Source: Bdellovibrionales bacterium (GTDB lineage Bacteria; Bdellovibrionota; Bdellovibrionia; Bdellovibrionales; Bdellovibrionaceae). Taken from it: 64,000 nt of DNA. The translations under genes and the position numbers were made by a program. Below, piece after piece: positions 54,718 to 62,858 of the stretch (positions are counted from its first letter, which is position 1; each line of letters starts with the position of its first letter). The stretch is taken from NCBI GenBank assembly GCA_018266295.1, contig JAFEAQ010000011.1:124001-188000 (forward strand), in the 5' to 3' direction. The notes beneath the pieces were generated by a model. It worked only from the letters and a program-made list of their open reading frames with translations, was not told the DNA's origin and did not search any database.

Positions 54718-55123
54718 TTTTGAGCTTAATTTGAATTTCCCAATCCCCAGGCATCACAAAGTAAACATCTGAAACAAGGTATTGCCCAGGATTCGTCTTT
54801 TCTACTTTCACGGGCGCTGAACCATGGCCCATGCTTGGCATCCACAATACAACCTCAAGATCGTTTTGCAAGTCAATGAACTGACTACGATCGGCAGGAT
54901 TATAAAACTCCAAATAGAAAGAGCCCTTTGCCTCTTTGCTTGGCTTTTTATCCCAGATCAAATCAATGCAAACATTGGATTGCGCGAGATAGGCCCTGCA
55001 AGTGCCGTTTTCTTCGACAGCGGGATTGCGCTGAGGATCTTCATAGTTTGGTTTTGCACAAGACGCGAGCAGGATCATCGAACTTGCAACTAGCAAATAA
55101 ATTAGACTTCGAAGTGCTTTCAT
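54671..55123 (-). CDS. YtkA-like lipoprotein
   Basis: A 150-residue lipoprotein; lipobox LLASC. The ATG at 55123 is used because the in-frame upstream start is TTG. The core domain reads LEVVLWMPSMGHGSAPVKVEK and then YLVSDVYFVMPGDWEIQIKL, the YtkA/FixH-like Ig fold with a MGHG metal-site candidate. A paralogue of this domain lies in the divergent gene at 55197-55598. Two cysteines at about 40 and 50 might form a disulfide. Function unknown. Confidence 0.78.
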   Translation of the reverse strand: MKALRSLIYLLVASSMILLASCAKPNYEDPQRNPAVEENGTCRAYLAQSNVCIDLIWDKKPSKEAKGSFYLEFYNPADRSQFIDLQNDLEVVLWMPSMGHGSAPVKVEKTNPGQYLVSDVYFVMPGDWEIQIKLKNGATVLEQTALPYRY

Positions 55124-55196
55124 GGGATGAATTCTTAACAAAATAGGTTAGTTTTTACTAATAAAATCAACCCCAACGAAAAAATTGGAGCTACCC

Positions 55197-55598
55197 ATGT
55201 TGAAGTCTTTACTTGTTTCCGCAGCCCTGATGCTCAGCCTTCCAGCTCTTGCTGACGACCACGGCCACACTCACACTCCGAACGTGTGCTCTGCTAAAAA
55301 CCCTGATGTTTGCGCTCACTTAGGCCTCTACGGCGCCTTGAAATCCTCTGTCGCCAACCAGTTCATCGTGGATATCATGACACCAAATGCAGCTCCTTTT
55401 CAAAACCTGAAAGTGGTTCTTTGGATGCCTGATATGGGCCATGGCTCTTCGCCTGTGACAATGCAGGACATCGGCAACAATCATTACCTTGTGACAGATG
55501 CTTGGTTCATCATGCCAGGTCAATGGACTGTGAAATTGAACTTTGATTTTGGTGGCGAGAACTTGGATATCGAGATTCCGTTGGAGATCGCGGAGTAG
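55197..55598 (+). CDS. YtkA-like periplasmic protein
   Basis: A 133-residue exported protein starting at ATG 55197 with TTGGAG before it; signal peptide to about residue 19 (LMLSLPALA). The N-terminus of the mature form is DDHGHTHTP, a histidine cluster. The domain LKVVLWMPDMGHGSSPV and YLVTDAWFIMPGQWTVKLNF is closely similar to the divergent lipoprotein at 54671-55123. Together with HGHTH this suggests a metal-binding role (copper is a candidate; inference). Confidence 0.8.
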   Translation: MLKSLLVSAALMLSLPALADDHGHTHTPNVCSAKNPDVCAHLGLYGALKSSVANQFIVDIMTPNAAPFQNLKVVLWMPDMGHGSSPVTMQDIGNNHYLVTDAWFIMPGQWTVKLNFDFGGENLDIEIPLEIAE

Positions 55599-55635
55599 GT
55601 GCTGGCTGTCGCTAGCGTTCCTGCATCCTGACAAC

Positions 55636-55675
55636 GATGGAAAGGTTCTGTCACAGAGCCTTTCCATCTTCTTTA
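55636..55675 (+). terminator. intrinsic terminator after the YtkA-like gene
   Basis: GATGGAAAGG-TTCTG-TCA-CAGAG-CCTTTCCATC followed by TTCTTT: a long stem with one mismatch. Confidence 0.85.
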
Positions 55676-55713
55676 GATCTTTTCTTCTTCGGTTCTTCGC
55701 TGAGTGTGTACAT

Positions 55714-55733
55714 CAACAAGTCTAAACTTGTTG
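55714..55733. promoter_or_regulatory. 20-bp palindrome abutting the RND pump start codon
   Basis: CAACAAG-TCTAAA-CTTGTTG ends one base before the ATG at 55735. No ribosome-binding site is visible apart from this structure. It could be an operator for a TetR-type repressor or a translation-blocking hairpin. Confidence 0.5.
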
Positions 55734-55734
55734 A

Positions 55735-58700
55735 ATGCGTCTGTCGGATCTTTCTATTAAAAATTCTGTGTTCGCTTGGATGCTGTTTCTTGCATTCATC
55801 GTGTTTGGTTTGATCTCGTTTGAGCGAATGGGGATCAGCCAATTGCCAGATGTCGACTTTCCAGTTGTAAACGTTGCCCTGACTCTTCAAGGAGCAGCTC
55901 CTGAGATTATGGAGACCACTGTTGTCGATCCGGTGGAGGACTCTCTTTCAAGCGTTGAAGGCGTGACGCGAATCACTTCGGTTAGCAAAACCGGGATCGC
56001 CAATATCACGATTGAGTTTGAACTGGATCGCAACATCGATGCTGCCCTTCAGGAAGTCCAAACCAAAGTGGCGCAAGCGCAAAGACTTTTACCTGACAAT
56101 GTCGATCCCCCCGTCATTACAAAAACCAATCCCGATGACCAACCCATTATCTGGCTCGCACTGACCTACGAAAAAAATGACCCCTATTTCATGATGAGTT
56201 ACGCGAAGGACTATCTGAAGGATCGTTTTACTTTGGTGCCCGGTGTGGGCGACATCGTCCTCGGAGGATACACGGATCCCGCGCTGCGCGTTTGGGTGAA
56301 ACCCAGTGCGCTGACTCGTTATCATATTTCAGTGAACGACGTTCTGTCGACGATTACCAATCAGCATGCCGAGGTTCCCGGCGGGTTCGTGCAGACTCCG
56401 CAAAAAGCTTTCAATGTGCGCACCTTGGGCGAAGCCAAAACTGTGCCGGAGTTTAATCAGCTTGTGATCTCGAGCCGCACTGGGCTTATCACGCAGGATC
56501 CAACCAATATTATTCGTATCGGCCAAGTCGCACGGGTGGAGGAAAATCTCGCCGAGGTCTATCGCATTTCGCGCTTCGATGGCGTGCAGGCGCTGGGGCT
56601 TGGAATTAAAAAGCAATTGGGCTCAAATGCTGTTGCCGTCGCAAGTGCTGTGAAAGAGCAGATGAAGGCCATTCAAGGTCAACTCCCGCCGGGAATGAAA
56701 ATCCACGTGAACTTCGATTCCAGCCGCTTTATTGAACAAGCTGTGCATGAGCTTGTGAAGCATTTGTTACTGGCGGTGCTGCTCACCTCTTTTGTGTGCT
56801 GGGTTTTCCTTGGCAGTTGGACCGCAACGATGAATGTTCTGTTAGCGATTCCGACTTCGATCATGGGGGCCTTTGTCGGTTTGTACTTTGCAGGGTTCAC
56901 ACTCAACACTTTCACGCTGTTGGGACTGACTTTGGCGATCGGTATCGTCGTCGATGATGCCATCATGGTGCTAGAGAATATTTTCCGCTACAACGAAAAA
57001 GGCATGGGGCGGATTGAGTCCGCAATCATCGGTGCGCGCGAAATCACCTTTGCGGCCATCGCCGCGACCGCCGCCATTATTGCAATCTTCCTACCCGTGG
57101 CATTCATGAAGGGCGTGATTGGTAAATTTTTTCTCCAGTATGGTATTACCATTTCACTTGCAGTCGTACTCTCACTGCTTGAATCCCTGACAATTACACC
57201 GATGCGTTGTTCAACGTTCGTCCATCAGGGCGAAAGGTCGACGGCTCTTGGCCGCGGCTTTGAAAAAATGATGGAGCATGGAAAAGTTTGGTACGGAAAG
57301 AGCCTGAACTTTGCCTTGAATCATCGCTGGTCAATCATGATGGCGTCACTCGTTTTTGTTGTCGCTTCTTTTTACTCGATTCGTTTTTTAAACAAAGAAA
57401 TGACTCCCGCTCAGGATCAGAGCTTGTTTATTATGCGCTTGATGACTCCTACGGGCTCGTCGCTGGAGTTTACCAATACCCGCGCGGCCCAAGTTGAACG
57501 ATGGCTCCAAGGCCGCAAAGAAATCGCTCACGTCTATGTTGCCGTTGGCGGAACCGGCTCTTCCGGCGGCAGTGATACCAACACCGGCTTTATGTTTGTA
57601 ACGATGAAAGACAAAGGAGAACGCGGCATGGACCCCGCCAGCGGCAAAGAGCTCTCGCAGCAAGACTTTATGGGAATCGCACGCAAAGAACTCGCAAAAA
57701 TTCCCGACTTAAAAGTTTTTATGCTCGATCTGTCGTCCCGTGGATTTTCCACAGGCCGCGGGTATCCGATTGAATTTGTGCTTCAAGGCCCCGACTGGGA
57801 CAAACTTGCTGAGCTCAATGAGTGGATGAAAAAGTCCATGGCGGACTCAAAGCTCATGGTGGATATCGACTCTGATTATCTCGAAGGGATGCCTGAAATT
57901 CAGATCGTCCCTAACCGCGTGATGGCAGCTCTGCATGGAGTTAACATCGAAGCCATCGGAAATACTGTCAATGCCCTGATCGGTGGCGTGAAAAACGGTC
58001 AATACACCAAAAACGGTCATCGCTATGATATCTATGTTCAGCTCGAAAAAGAAAAAAATCCGCGTGACGAAATCAACCGCCTGCTCATTGGAAACGATCG
58101 CAATAATCTAATTCCAATTTCTCGCGTGACCAGCATTCAGCAAAAACCTAGCCTGCAACAGATCTCGCGGGCGAATCGGCAGCGGGCTATTACCATCTAT
58201 GCTAACTTGGCCCCAGGTGCTTCTCAACAAGCGGCCTTAGATTTCATTCGGCAGAAGTCCCGCGAACTGCCGCCGACTTATTTCATCGAGCAAACCGGGG
58301 CCGCAAAGACCTTTCAAGAATCTTTTCAGAGCTTGATTCTTGCCTTCGGCCTTGGCCTTTTCGTGGCCTATATGGTTTTGGCAAGTCAGTTCAACTCATT
58401 CTTGGATCCGGTTACTATTTTAATGGCACTGCCATTTAGTTTTAGCGGAGCGTTCTTTGCGCTCTTATTAACCGGCCAATCTATTAACATGTATTCGATG
58501 ATCGGCTTGTTACTTCTTATGGGGATTGTGAAAAAGAACTCGATCTTGTTGATTGATTTTACCAACGCTGTTCGAGACCGCGATAAGAAAAACGCTCGTG
58601 ATGCTCTCTTGGAGGCCTGCCCGATTCGTTTGCGACCTATCATCATGACGTCTTTTGCCACAATCGCCGCTGCCGTCCCGTCAGCAGTCAGCACCGGAGC

Positions 58701-58887
58701 CGGCTCCGAAACTTTCCGACCTATGGCCGTCACATTGATCGGCGGGGTGTTTGTTTCGACATTGTTAACTCTTTATATTGTGCCAATTACGTACTCTCTC
58801 TTTGATCGTTTCCGTAAAACCGGCCATCGCAAGGAAGAAGTGAAAGAAGCGTTTGATCATGTGGGTCAAACAGCCCTTGAAAGATAA
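55735..58887 (+). CDS. RND efflux pump inner-membrane subunit (HAE1/AcrB-like)
   Basis: A 1050-residue pump with the AcrB layout: TM1 (about 12-30, VFAWMLFLAFIVFGL), pore domain with VDFPVVNVALTLQGAAPEIMETTV, TM2-6 (about 335-480), a second loop domain and TM8-12 (about 865-1030) with LLLLMGIVKKNSILLIDF. RND pumps drive drugs, dyes or bile salts out using protons. The partner adaptor and outer-membrane channel genes are absent here, so it probably shares them with another locus. The shorter second domain and FSTGRGYPIEFVLQG are normal for HAE1. Confidence 0.95.
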   Translation: MRLSDLSIKNSVFAWMLFLAFIVFGLISFERMGISQLPDVDFPVVNVALTLQGAAPEIMETTVVDPVEDSLSSVEGVTRITSVSKTGIANITIEFELDRNIDAALQEVQTKVAQAQRLLPDNVDPPVITKTNPDDQPIIWLALTYEKNDPYFMMSYAKDYLKDRFTLVPGVGDIVLGGYTDPALRVWVKPSALTRYHISVNDVLSTITNQHAEVPGGFVQTPQKAFNVRTLGEAKTVPEFNQLVISSRTGLITQDPTNIIRIGQVARVEENLAEVYRISRFDGVQALGLGIKKQLGSNAVAVASAVKEQMKAIQGQLPPGMKIHVNFDSSRFIEQAVHELVKHLLLAVLLTSFVCWVFLGSWTATMNVLLAIPTSIMGAFVGLYFAGFTLNTFTLLGLTLAIGIVVDDAIMVLENIFRYNEKGMGRIESAIIGAREITFAAIAATAAIIAIFLPVAFMKGVIGKFFLQYGITISLAVVLSLLESLTITPMRCSTFVHQGERSTALGRGFEKMMEHGKVWYGKSLNFALNHRWSIMMASLVFVVASFYSIRFLNKEMTPAQDQSLFIMRLMTPTGSSLEFTNTRAAQVERWLQGRKEIAHVYVAVGGTGSSGGSDTNTGFMFVTMKDKGERGMDPASGKELSQQDFMGIARKELAKIPDLKVFMLDLSSRGFSTGRGYPIEFVLQGPDWDKLAELNEWMKKSMADSKLMVDIDSDYLEGMPEIQIVPNRVMAALHGVNIEAIGNTVNALIGGVKNGQYTKNGHRYDIYVQLEKEKNPRDEINRLLIGNDRNNLIPISRVTSIQQKPSLQQISRANRQRAITIYANLAPGASQQAALDFIRQKSRELPPTYFIEQTGAAKTFQESFQSLILAFGLGLFVAYMVLASQFNSFLDPVTILMALPFSFSGAFFALLLTGQSINMYSMIGLLLLMGIVKKNSILLIDFTNAVRDRDKKNARDALLEACPIRLRPIIMTSFATIAAAVPSAVSTGAGSETFRPMAVTLIGGVFVSTLLTLYIVPITYSLFDRFRKTGHRKEEVKEAFDHVGQTALER

Positions 58888-58911
58888 AATAACTAGAGTT
58901 AAAAATGAGAT

Positions 58912-59742
58912 ATGAAAACACACGTAGTTATTATTTTACTAGCGGCTCTTTTTACTTTGTCTTGTGCCAGCACAACAGAAGAAGGCGCAACGGGTGTCAC
59001 CCGCAAGCAGTATTTAGCCGGTGTCTCTTCAGAGCAAATTCTTGCTGAATCCGAGAAGGGTTATGAACAGACCAAAGCAGAGGCTCAGAAAAAGGGCACT
59101 CTTGATAAAAATCCTTCGCAAGTGGCTCGCGTCACGGCGATTGCAAAAAAGCTCATTCCGTTCACGCCGATTTTTCGCAAAGACGCTCTAAGCTGGAAAT
59201 GGGAAGTCCACGTGATTACAAGCCCTGAGCTCAATGCGTACTGCATGCCTGGCGGAAAAATGATTTTCTACTCCGGTATCATTGAAAAACTGCAGCTCAC
59301 AGATGGCGAAATCGCAGCGATCATGGGACATGAAATGTCTCACGCCTTGCGTGAACACGGCCGCGAGCGCATGGCGGAGGCTATTGCCGGCCAAGTCGGC
59401 AGCCAGGCTGTGGTGATGGGGCTTGTTTTGGGTGGAGTGATTGACCAAAAATACGCAGGCGTGGCTTCTGTCGGAGCTGCCGCCATCACTCAGGTGGTTA
59501 TCTCACTTCCGCATAGCCGGACTCAGGAGTCTGAAGCTGATACAATGGGTGTCGAATTGATGGCTCGCGCCGGATATGATCCACGAGAAGCCTTGAACCT
59601 CTGGAAAAAGATGGGGGCTCAAGGTGGGTCAAAGCCACCTGAGATTTTGAGTACGCATCCTGCGGACAGCACCCGTCTCGAGCATATCGCCTCCCTGCTG
59701 CCTAAAGTTATGCCACTCTATGAAGCAGCTAAGGGAAAATAG
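58912..59742 (+). CDS. M48-family zinc metallopeptidase lipoprotein
   Basis: A 276-residue lipoprotein (lipobox LSCAS, Cys18). The zinc motif is [17 protein letters not shown] (HExxH), followed by the third ligand in [21 protein letters not shown] (Glu of ExxxD). [15 protein letters not shown] precedes it. This is the BepA/LoiP-like group of M48, which act on misfolded outer-membrane proteins. It follows the RND pump by 25 bases on the same strand. Confidence 0.95.
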   Translation: MKTHVVIILLAALFTLSCASTTEEGATGVTRKQYLAGVSSEQILAESEKGYEQTKAEAQKKGTLDKNPSQVARVTAIAKKLIPFTPIFRKDALSWKWEVHVITSPELNAYCMPGGKMIFYSGIIEKLQLTDGEIAAIMGHEMSHALREHGRERMAEAIAGQVGSQAVVMGLVLGGVIDQKYAGVASVGAAAITQVVISLPHSRTQESEADTMGVELMARAGYDPREALNLWKKMGAQGGSKPPEILSTHPADSTRLEHIASLLPKVMPLYEAAKGK

Positions 59743-59768
59743 CTAAAAATTCGACAATGGCCCTCGCG

Positions 59769-59797
59769 GCCCCACTGTCAAACTAGTGGGCTTTTTC
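59769..59797 (+). terminator. intrinsic terminator after the M48 gene
   Basis: GCCCCACT and AGTGGGC pair around a 7- or 8-base loop (one base unpaired) and are followed by TTTTT. It lies within a longer GCCCTCG...CGAGGGC outer stem. Confidence 0.82.
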
Positions 59798-59925
59798 GAG
59801 GGCATGCAAAAATCATCGACAAGTTTTTTTTCACTTCCCCTCTGGAATCTTGAATTTCCCCCATGGTAAACTGAGTTTATCAAGTGGGACGTCGTAGCTG
59901 AAATTAACGTGTAATGGGGGATACT

Positions 59926-60705
59926 ATGAAACGGATTTTTGCAGTTCTACTTGCTAGCTTATTTGTAACAAGCATCGCAAAGGCACAAAGCCTCGGAGCT
60001 CTGAAAGAGCTCTACAAAAAAGACTCTCCGCTTGCTTACCAAGAAATGCCTGAAAAACAAGTCGTCGAGCCCGGCACAACGGATTTGACTCCAGCTGAAG
60101 AACAGCTCGCTGAAATGAAAGCCAAAGAGCTCGAAGAAAAGAAGGCCCAGGAAGAGCGTATTTATTTAGACACCGACTATCAGTTCTTCCAGGCTCTGAA
60201 TATCACTCTTGACGAAGATGAGCTCGACCAAGCCTACAAAGCGAAGCTCGCTGCTGAGAACTTGGAAAAGCTTAAAAACACGGATGCGACGGTTAAGTCC
60301 GAGCTGAAAACCGCACCTGGTCTGCTGACTCGCAAAGAGGGCGCCGTGATGGATGAAAAACGTGTTTTGATCTTAAAGAAAATTGCCGTCAACGGTCAGT
60401 ATGTGCGGGCCTGCATCCTGCAGCATAAAAAGCCTGAGGTTGAGTTCAAAGGCACTTCAATGACATTGGCGTGGGAGGTTGACCCTACCGGCAAGGTGGT
60501 CAATTCTCAGATGAAAGCAACGGACGTCGAAAACAAAGAAATCCAAGCCTGCGTTTTAAAAGCATTGGCTGACTGGAACTTCGGAGACGCGATGAAGGCC
60601 CAAACGAAGAACTCGCACATCGAGTACACATACCGCTTCGTCAACGCCACCAAAGAAGCAGCCAACAAACCAGCAACCGCAACGACAGCAAGCACCGCGA
60701 ACTAA
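59926..60705 (+). CDS. secreted AgmX/PglI C-terminal domain-like protein
   Basis: A 259-residue protein from ATG 59926 (GGGGGA precedes it). Signal peptide to about residue 18 (LLASLFVTSIAKA). A charged helical stretch (about 45-80, repeated EEKK) precedes the C-terminal domain (about 150-245): KIAVNGQYVRACILQHK, SMTLAWEVDPTGKV, IQACVLKALADWNFG and IEYTYRFV. This is the same TonB/AgmX-like fold as at 31184-32071, though the sequences are distant. Confidence 0.72.
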   Translation: MKRIFAVLLASLFVTSIAKAQSLGALKELYKKDSPLAYQEMPEKQVVEPGTTDLTPAEEQLAEMKAKELEEKKAQEERIYLDTDYQFFQALNITLDEDELDQAYKAKLAAENLEKLKNTDATVKSELKTAPGLLTRKEGAVMDEKRVLILKKIAVNGQYVRACILQHKKPEVEFKGTSMTLAWEVDPTGKVVNSQMKATDVENKEIQACVLKALADWNFGDAMKAQTKNSHIEYTYRFVNATKEAANKPATATTASTAN

Positions 60706-61086
60706 CCCACAAAACCTCGAGCCCGCGAGTGAGGCCCCGGGGCCCTCATTTAAGGGCTCCCACCTTCACGTCAGTACTGACTCAGGAACGCACCTCACTT
60801 GGCTAGCTCCGCCGGCCTTCCTCCGTCCATGAGACCCCAAGGGCAGCGCAGCTCATCGAGGCCTACAGCCTCGCCTTACGACTCTCATTGAACCTTTTCC
60901 GGATCAGATCGAATAAATAGCAATCAACGTCTTTGAAGTACGACACTTCGGTAAGCGTGCAAGTCTTAGCATGAGGTAACGGCCCCCTCTGAATAAGGTC
61001 AACCTATAAGTTTACCTTATTCAGAGGGAGGCACTGAAAACATATAAACTTACTTATTCCGTCACTTCCGTAGGGGCTTTGGTTTA
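60706..61086. other. gene-poor stretch with inverted repeats
   Basis: About 380 bases between the AgmX-like gene and the transposase remnant. The first 280 bases contain GC-rich words (GGCCCCGGGGCCC) but no open frame I support. The rest holds the large inverted repeat listed separately and a degenerate copy of its right half at about 61040-61058. Confidence 0.55.
60985..61028. repeat. 15-bp perfect inverted repeat with 14-base loop, REP-like
   Basis: CCCTCTGAATAAGGT pairs perfectly with ACCTTATTCAGAGGG; three further bases on each side of the loop can pair after one mismatch. A degenerate copy of the right half follows 12 bases later. It lies beside a Y1/RAYT transposase remnant and no T-run follows, so I regard it as a mobile-repeat structure rather than a terminator. 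Confidence 0.65.
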
Positions 61087-61320
61087 TTATTCGTGTGTTT
61101 TGATTTCTTCTCGGAAATCTCTTCCCCAGGATAAAATCCTTGTAAAGGGGCGAAGGTCAAAAAGGCCTTTTAAAGATTTATCTTTGAGCTTTGAAAGAAG
61201 GCTTACAAGCAAAGAAGTAACAGTTCTGATAAATGCTAAATAAGCTTTTCGAGTTGGAAGTTTAATGAGCATATGAATATGTGACCAATAGCGCATGCCT
61301 ATGCTCGGATCGGTTTGGCC
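61087..61320 (-). pseudogene. truncated Y1/RAYT-type (REP-associated tyrosine) transposase
   Basis: An open fragment that begins MRYWSHIHMLIKLPTRKAYL, the HUH strand (HIHMLIK) of Y1 transposases, and continues with FIRTVTSLLV and FDLRPFTRILSWGRDF, typical of RAYT proteins. The N-terminal part and the catalytic tyrosine region before it are missing or cut short. The product would be only about 70 residues, compared with about 150-240 in intact members. It sits next to an inverted repeat, as expected for such elements. It is probably dead. Confidence 0.65.
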
Positions 61321-61328
61321 TCAGGAAT

Positions 61329-61362
61329 AAAAAAAACGGCGGGAGTTTCCTCTCGCCGTTTT
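61329..61362 (-). terminator. intrinsic terminator after pilR-like gene
   Basis: On the minus strand ACGGCGAGAG-GAAA-CTCCCGCCGT has a stem with a single bulge, followed by TTTTTTTT. Confidence 0.85.
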
Positions 61363-61385
61363 CATTTTTTAATATAATCAGAATC

Positions 61386-62795
61386 CTAGTCTTCGTCTGA
61401 CAACTCGTCGTCGCCAACGATGCCGAGGTTGTATTTCTCGATGCGGTAGCGCATTGAGCGGAAAGAGATATGGAGCAGCTTCGCTGCACGCTTCTTTACG
61501 CCGCCGGCCGCGTGGATCGCCTTTACCAGCAATTCCTTCTCGATTTGGCCCATGACTTTATCGAGATCTACACCGTCGTCGCCGATTTCGATTTCATTTG
61601 ATGACGCCATCTTACGACCCGAGCTCGTGTTCACCATCGGTGGCAAGCTTTCAGGTAGGATCATCGCCCCACCTTCCAAAGCCACTGTGCGCTCAATCAA
61701 ATTCTCGAGCTCACGCACGTTCCCTGGATAATCGTATTTTTTCAAAATATCCATCGCTTCTGTCGAGATACCGCCGATGTTCTTATTCAAACGCTCGTTG
61801 TATTTCTTTAAGAAGTGACCTGCCAAAAGCGGGATATCGTCGCGGCGCTCACGCAAGCTTGGAGTTTTGATATTGATAACATTTAAGCGATAGAACAAAT
61901 CTTGACGGAAAGTGCCCTTCTGAACCATTTCCTCGAGATTTCTATTGGTTGCAGCGATGATACGAACTTCTACTTTCATATCTTCCGTGGCACCCACACG
62001 ACGGATCACACGCTCTTGAATCGCGCGGAGGAGCTTTACCTGAATCGTGAGCGGCAATTCACCGACCTCATCCAGGAACAAAGTTCCAGAATCCGCCACC
62101 TCAAAGAGACCCGCTTTATCAGTCACCGCCCCGGTGAAGGAACCTTTTTTATGACCGAACATCTCAGATTCCATCAAGTTCTCAGGAATCGCACCGCAGT
62201 TGATTGTCACAAACGGCTTGTCTTTCAGTGGACCGTTGTAGTGAATCGCTTTCGCCACAACCTCTTTACCCGTACCAGATTCCCCAGTCACAAGAACGTT
62301 GGTTGGCGTTTGCGACACGCGCTTTACCATATCGAAAATGGAATGCATGGCCTGAGAGTTACCGACCATGTTCTGAAAGCTGTATTCTTTAACGAGTTCC
62401 TTTTTAAGAGATCTATTCTCAACTTCGAGATTGCGTGAGCGAAGAGCATTTTGAATGTTCAAACGAACTTCGTCGATCTTGAAAGGCTTCGTAATATAGT
62501 CATACGCGCCCATCTTCATCGCTTCAACCGCAGTCTCTGTCGTACCGAAAGCAGTGATCATCATGAACACGATTTCTGGAGCCGTTTCTTTCACGTGCTT
62601 CAAAAGCTCGATCCCTGTGACATGCGGCATTTGCAAGTCCGAGATAATCATATCAAAGCTTTTCTTCGCGAGAAGATCTTTCGCTTTCTGGCCATCCTCA
62701 GCAAGAGTTACTTCATAACCCTCTTTTTTGAGCATGATCTCAAGAAACTCGCGGATTGATTCTTCATCGTCTACTACCAAGATACGGGATTTCAT
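61386..62795 (-). CDS. pilR: sigma-54-dependent response regulator, PilR-type
   Basis: A 469-residue NtrC-family activator starting at ATG 62795 with AGGAG before it. The receiver (1-120) has the phospho-site Asp in MIISDLQMPHVTG. The AAA+ domain (about 145-380) shows GESGTGKE (Walker A), GSFTGAVTDKAG (GAFTGA-type loop that contacts sigma-54, Ser in place of Ala) and FLDEVGELP (Walker B). The C-terminal Fis-type HTH (about 420-465) ends AAKLLHISFRSMRYRIEKYNLG. The PilR name rests on the adjacent PilS-like kinase and on overall similarity, so it is likely but not certain. It would activate pilin genes. Confidence 0.85.
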   Translation of the reverse strand: MKSRILVVDDEESIREFLEIMLKKEGYEVTLAEDGQKAKDLLAKKSFDMIISDLQMPHVTGIELLKHVKETAPEIVFMMITAFGTTETAVEAMKMGAYDYITKPFKIDEVRLNIQNALRSRNLEVENRSLKKELVKEYSFQNMVGNSQAMHSIFDMVKRVSQTPTNVLVTGESGTGKEVVAKAIHYNGPLKDKPFVTINCGAIPENLMESEMFGHKKGSFTGAVTDKAGLFEVADSGTLFLDEVGELPLTIQVKLLRAIQERVIRRVGATEDMKVEVRIIAATNRNLEEMVQKGTFRQDLFYRLNVINIKTPSLRERRDDIPLLAGHFLKKYNERLNKNIGGISTEAMDILKKYDYPGNVRELENLIERTVALEGGAMILPESLPPMVNTSSGRKMASSNEIEIGDDGVDLDKVMGQIEKELLVKAIHAAGGVKKRAAKLLHISFRSMRYRIEKYNLGIVGDDELSDED

Positions 62796-62858
62796 GAATA
62801 CTCCTAATAAAACTATTCTCACGTGTGATCGCAAGAATTTCAAAATCTTTTATTCGAT

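Noticed and set aside
60706-60985. Possible non-coding RNA in the GC-rich stretch after the AgmX-like gene
   Set aside because: I can pair only short GC words by eye and see no promoter and terminator pair to support it.
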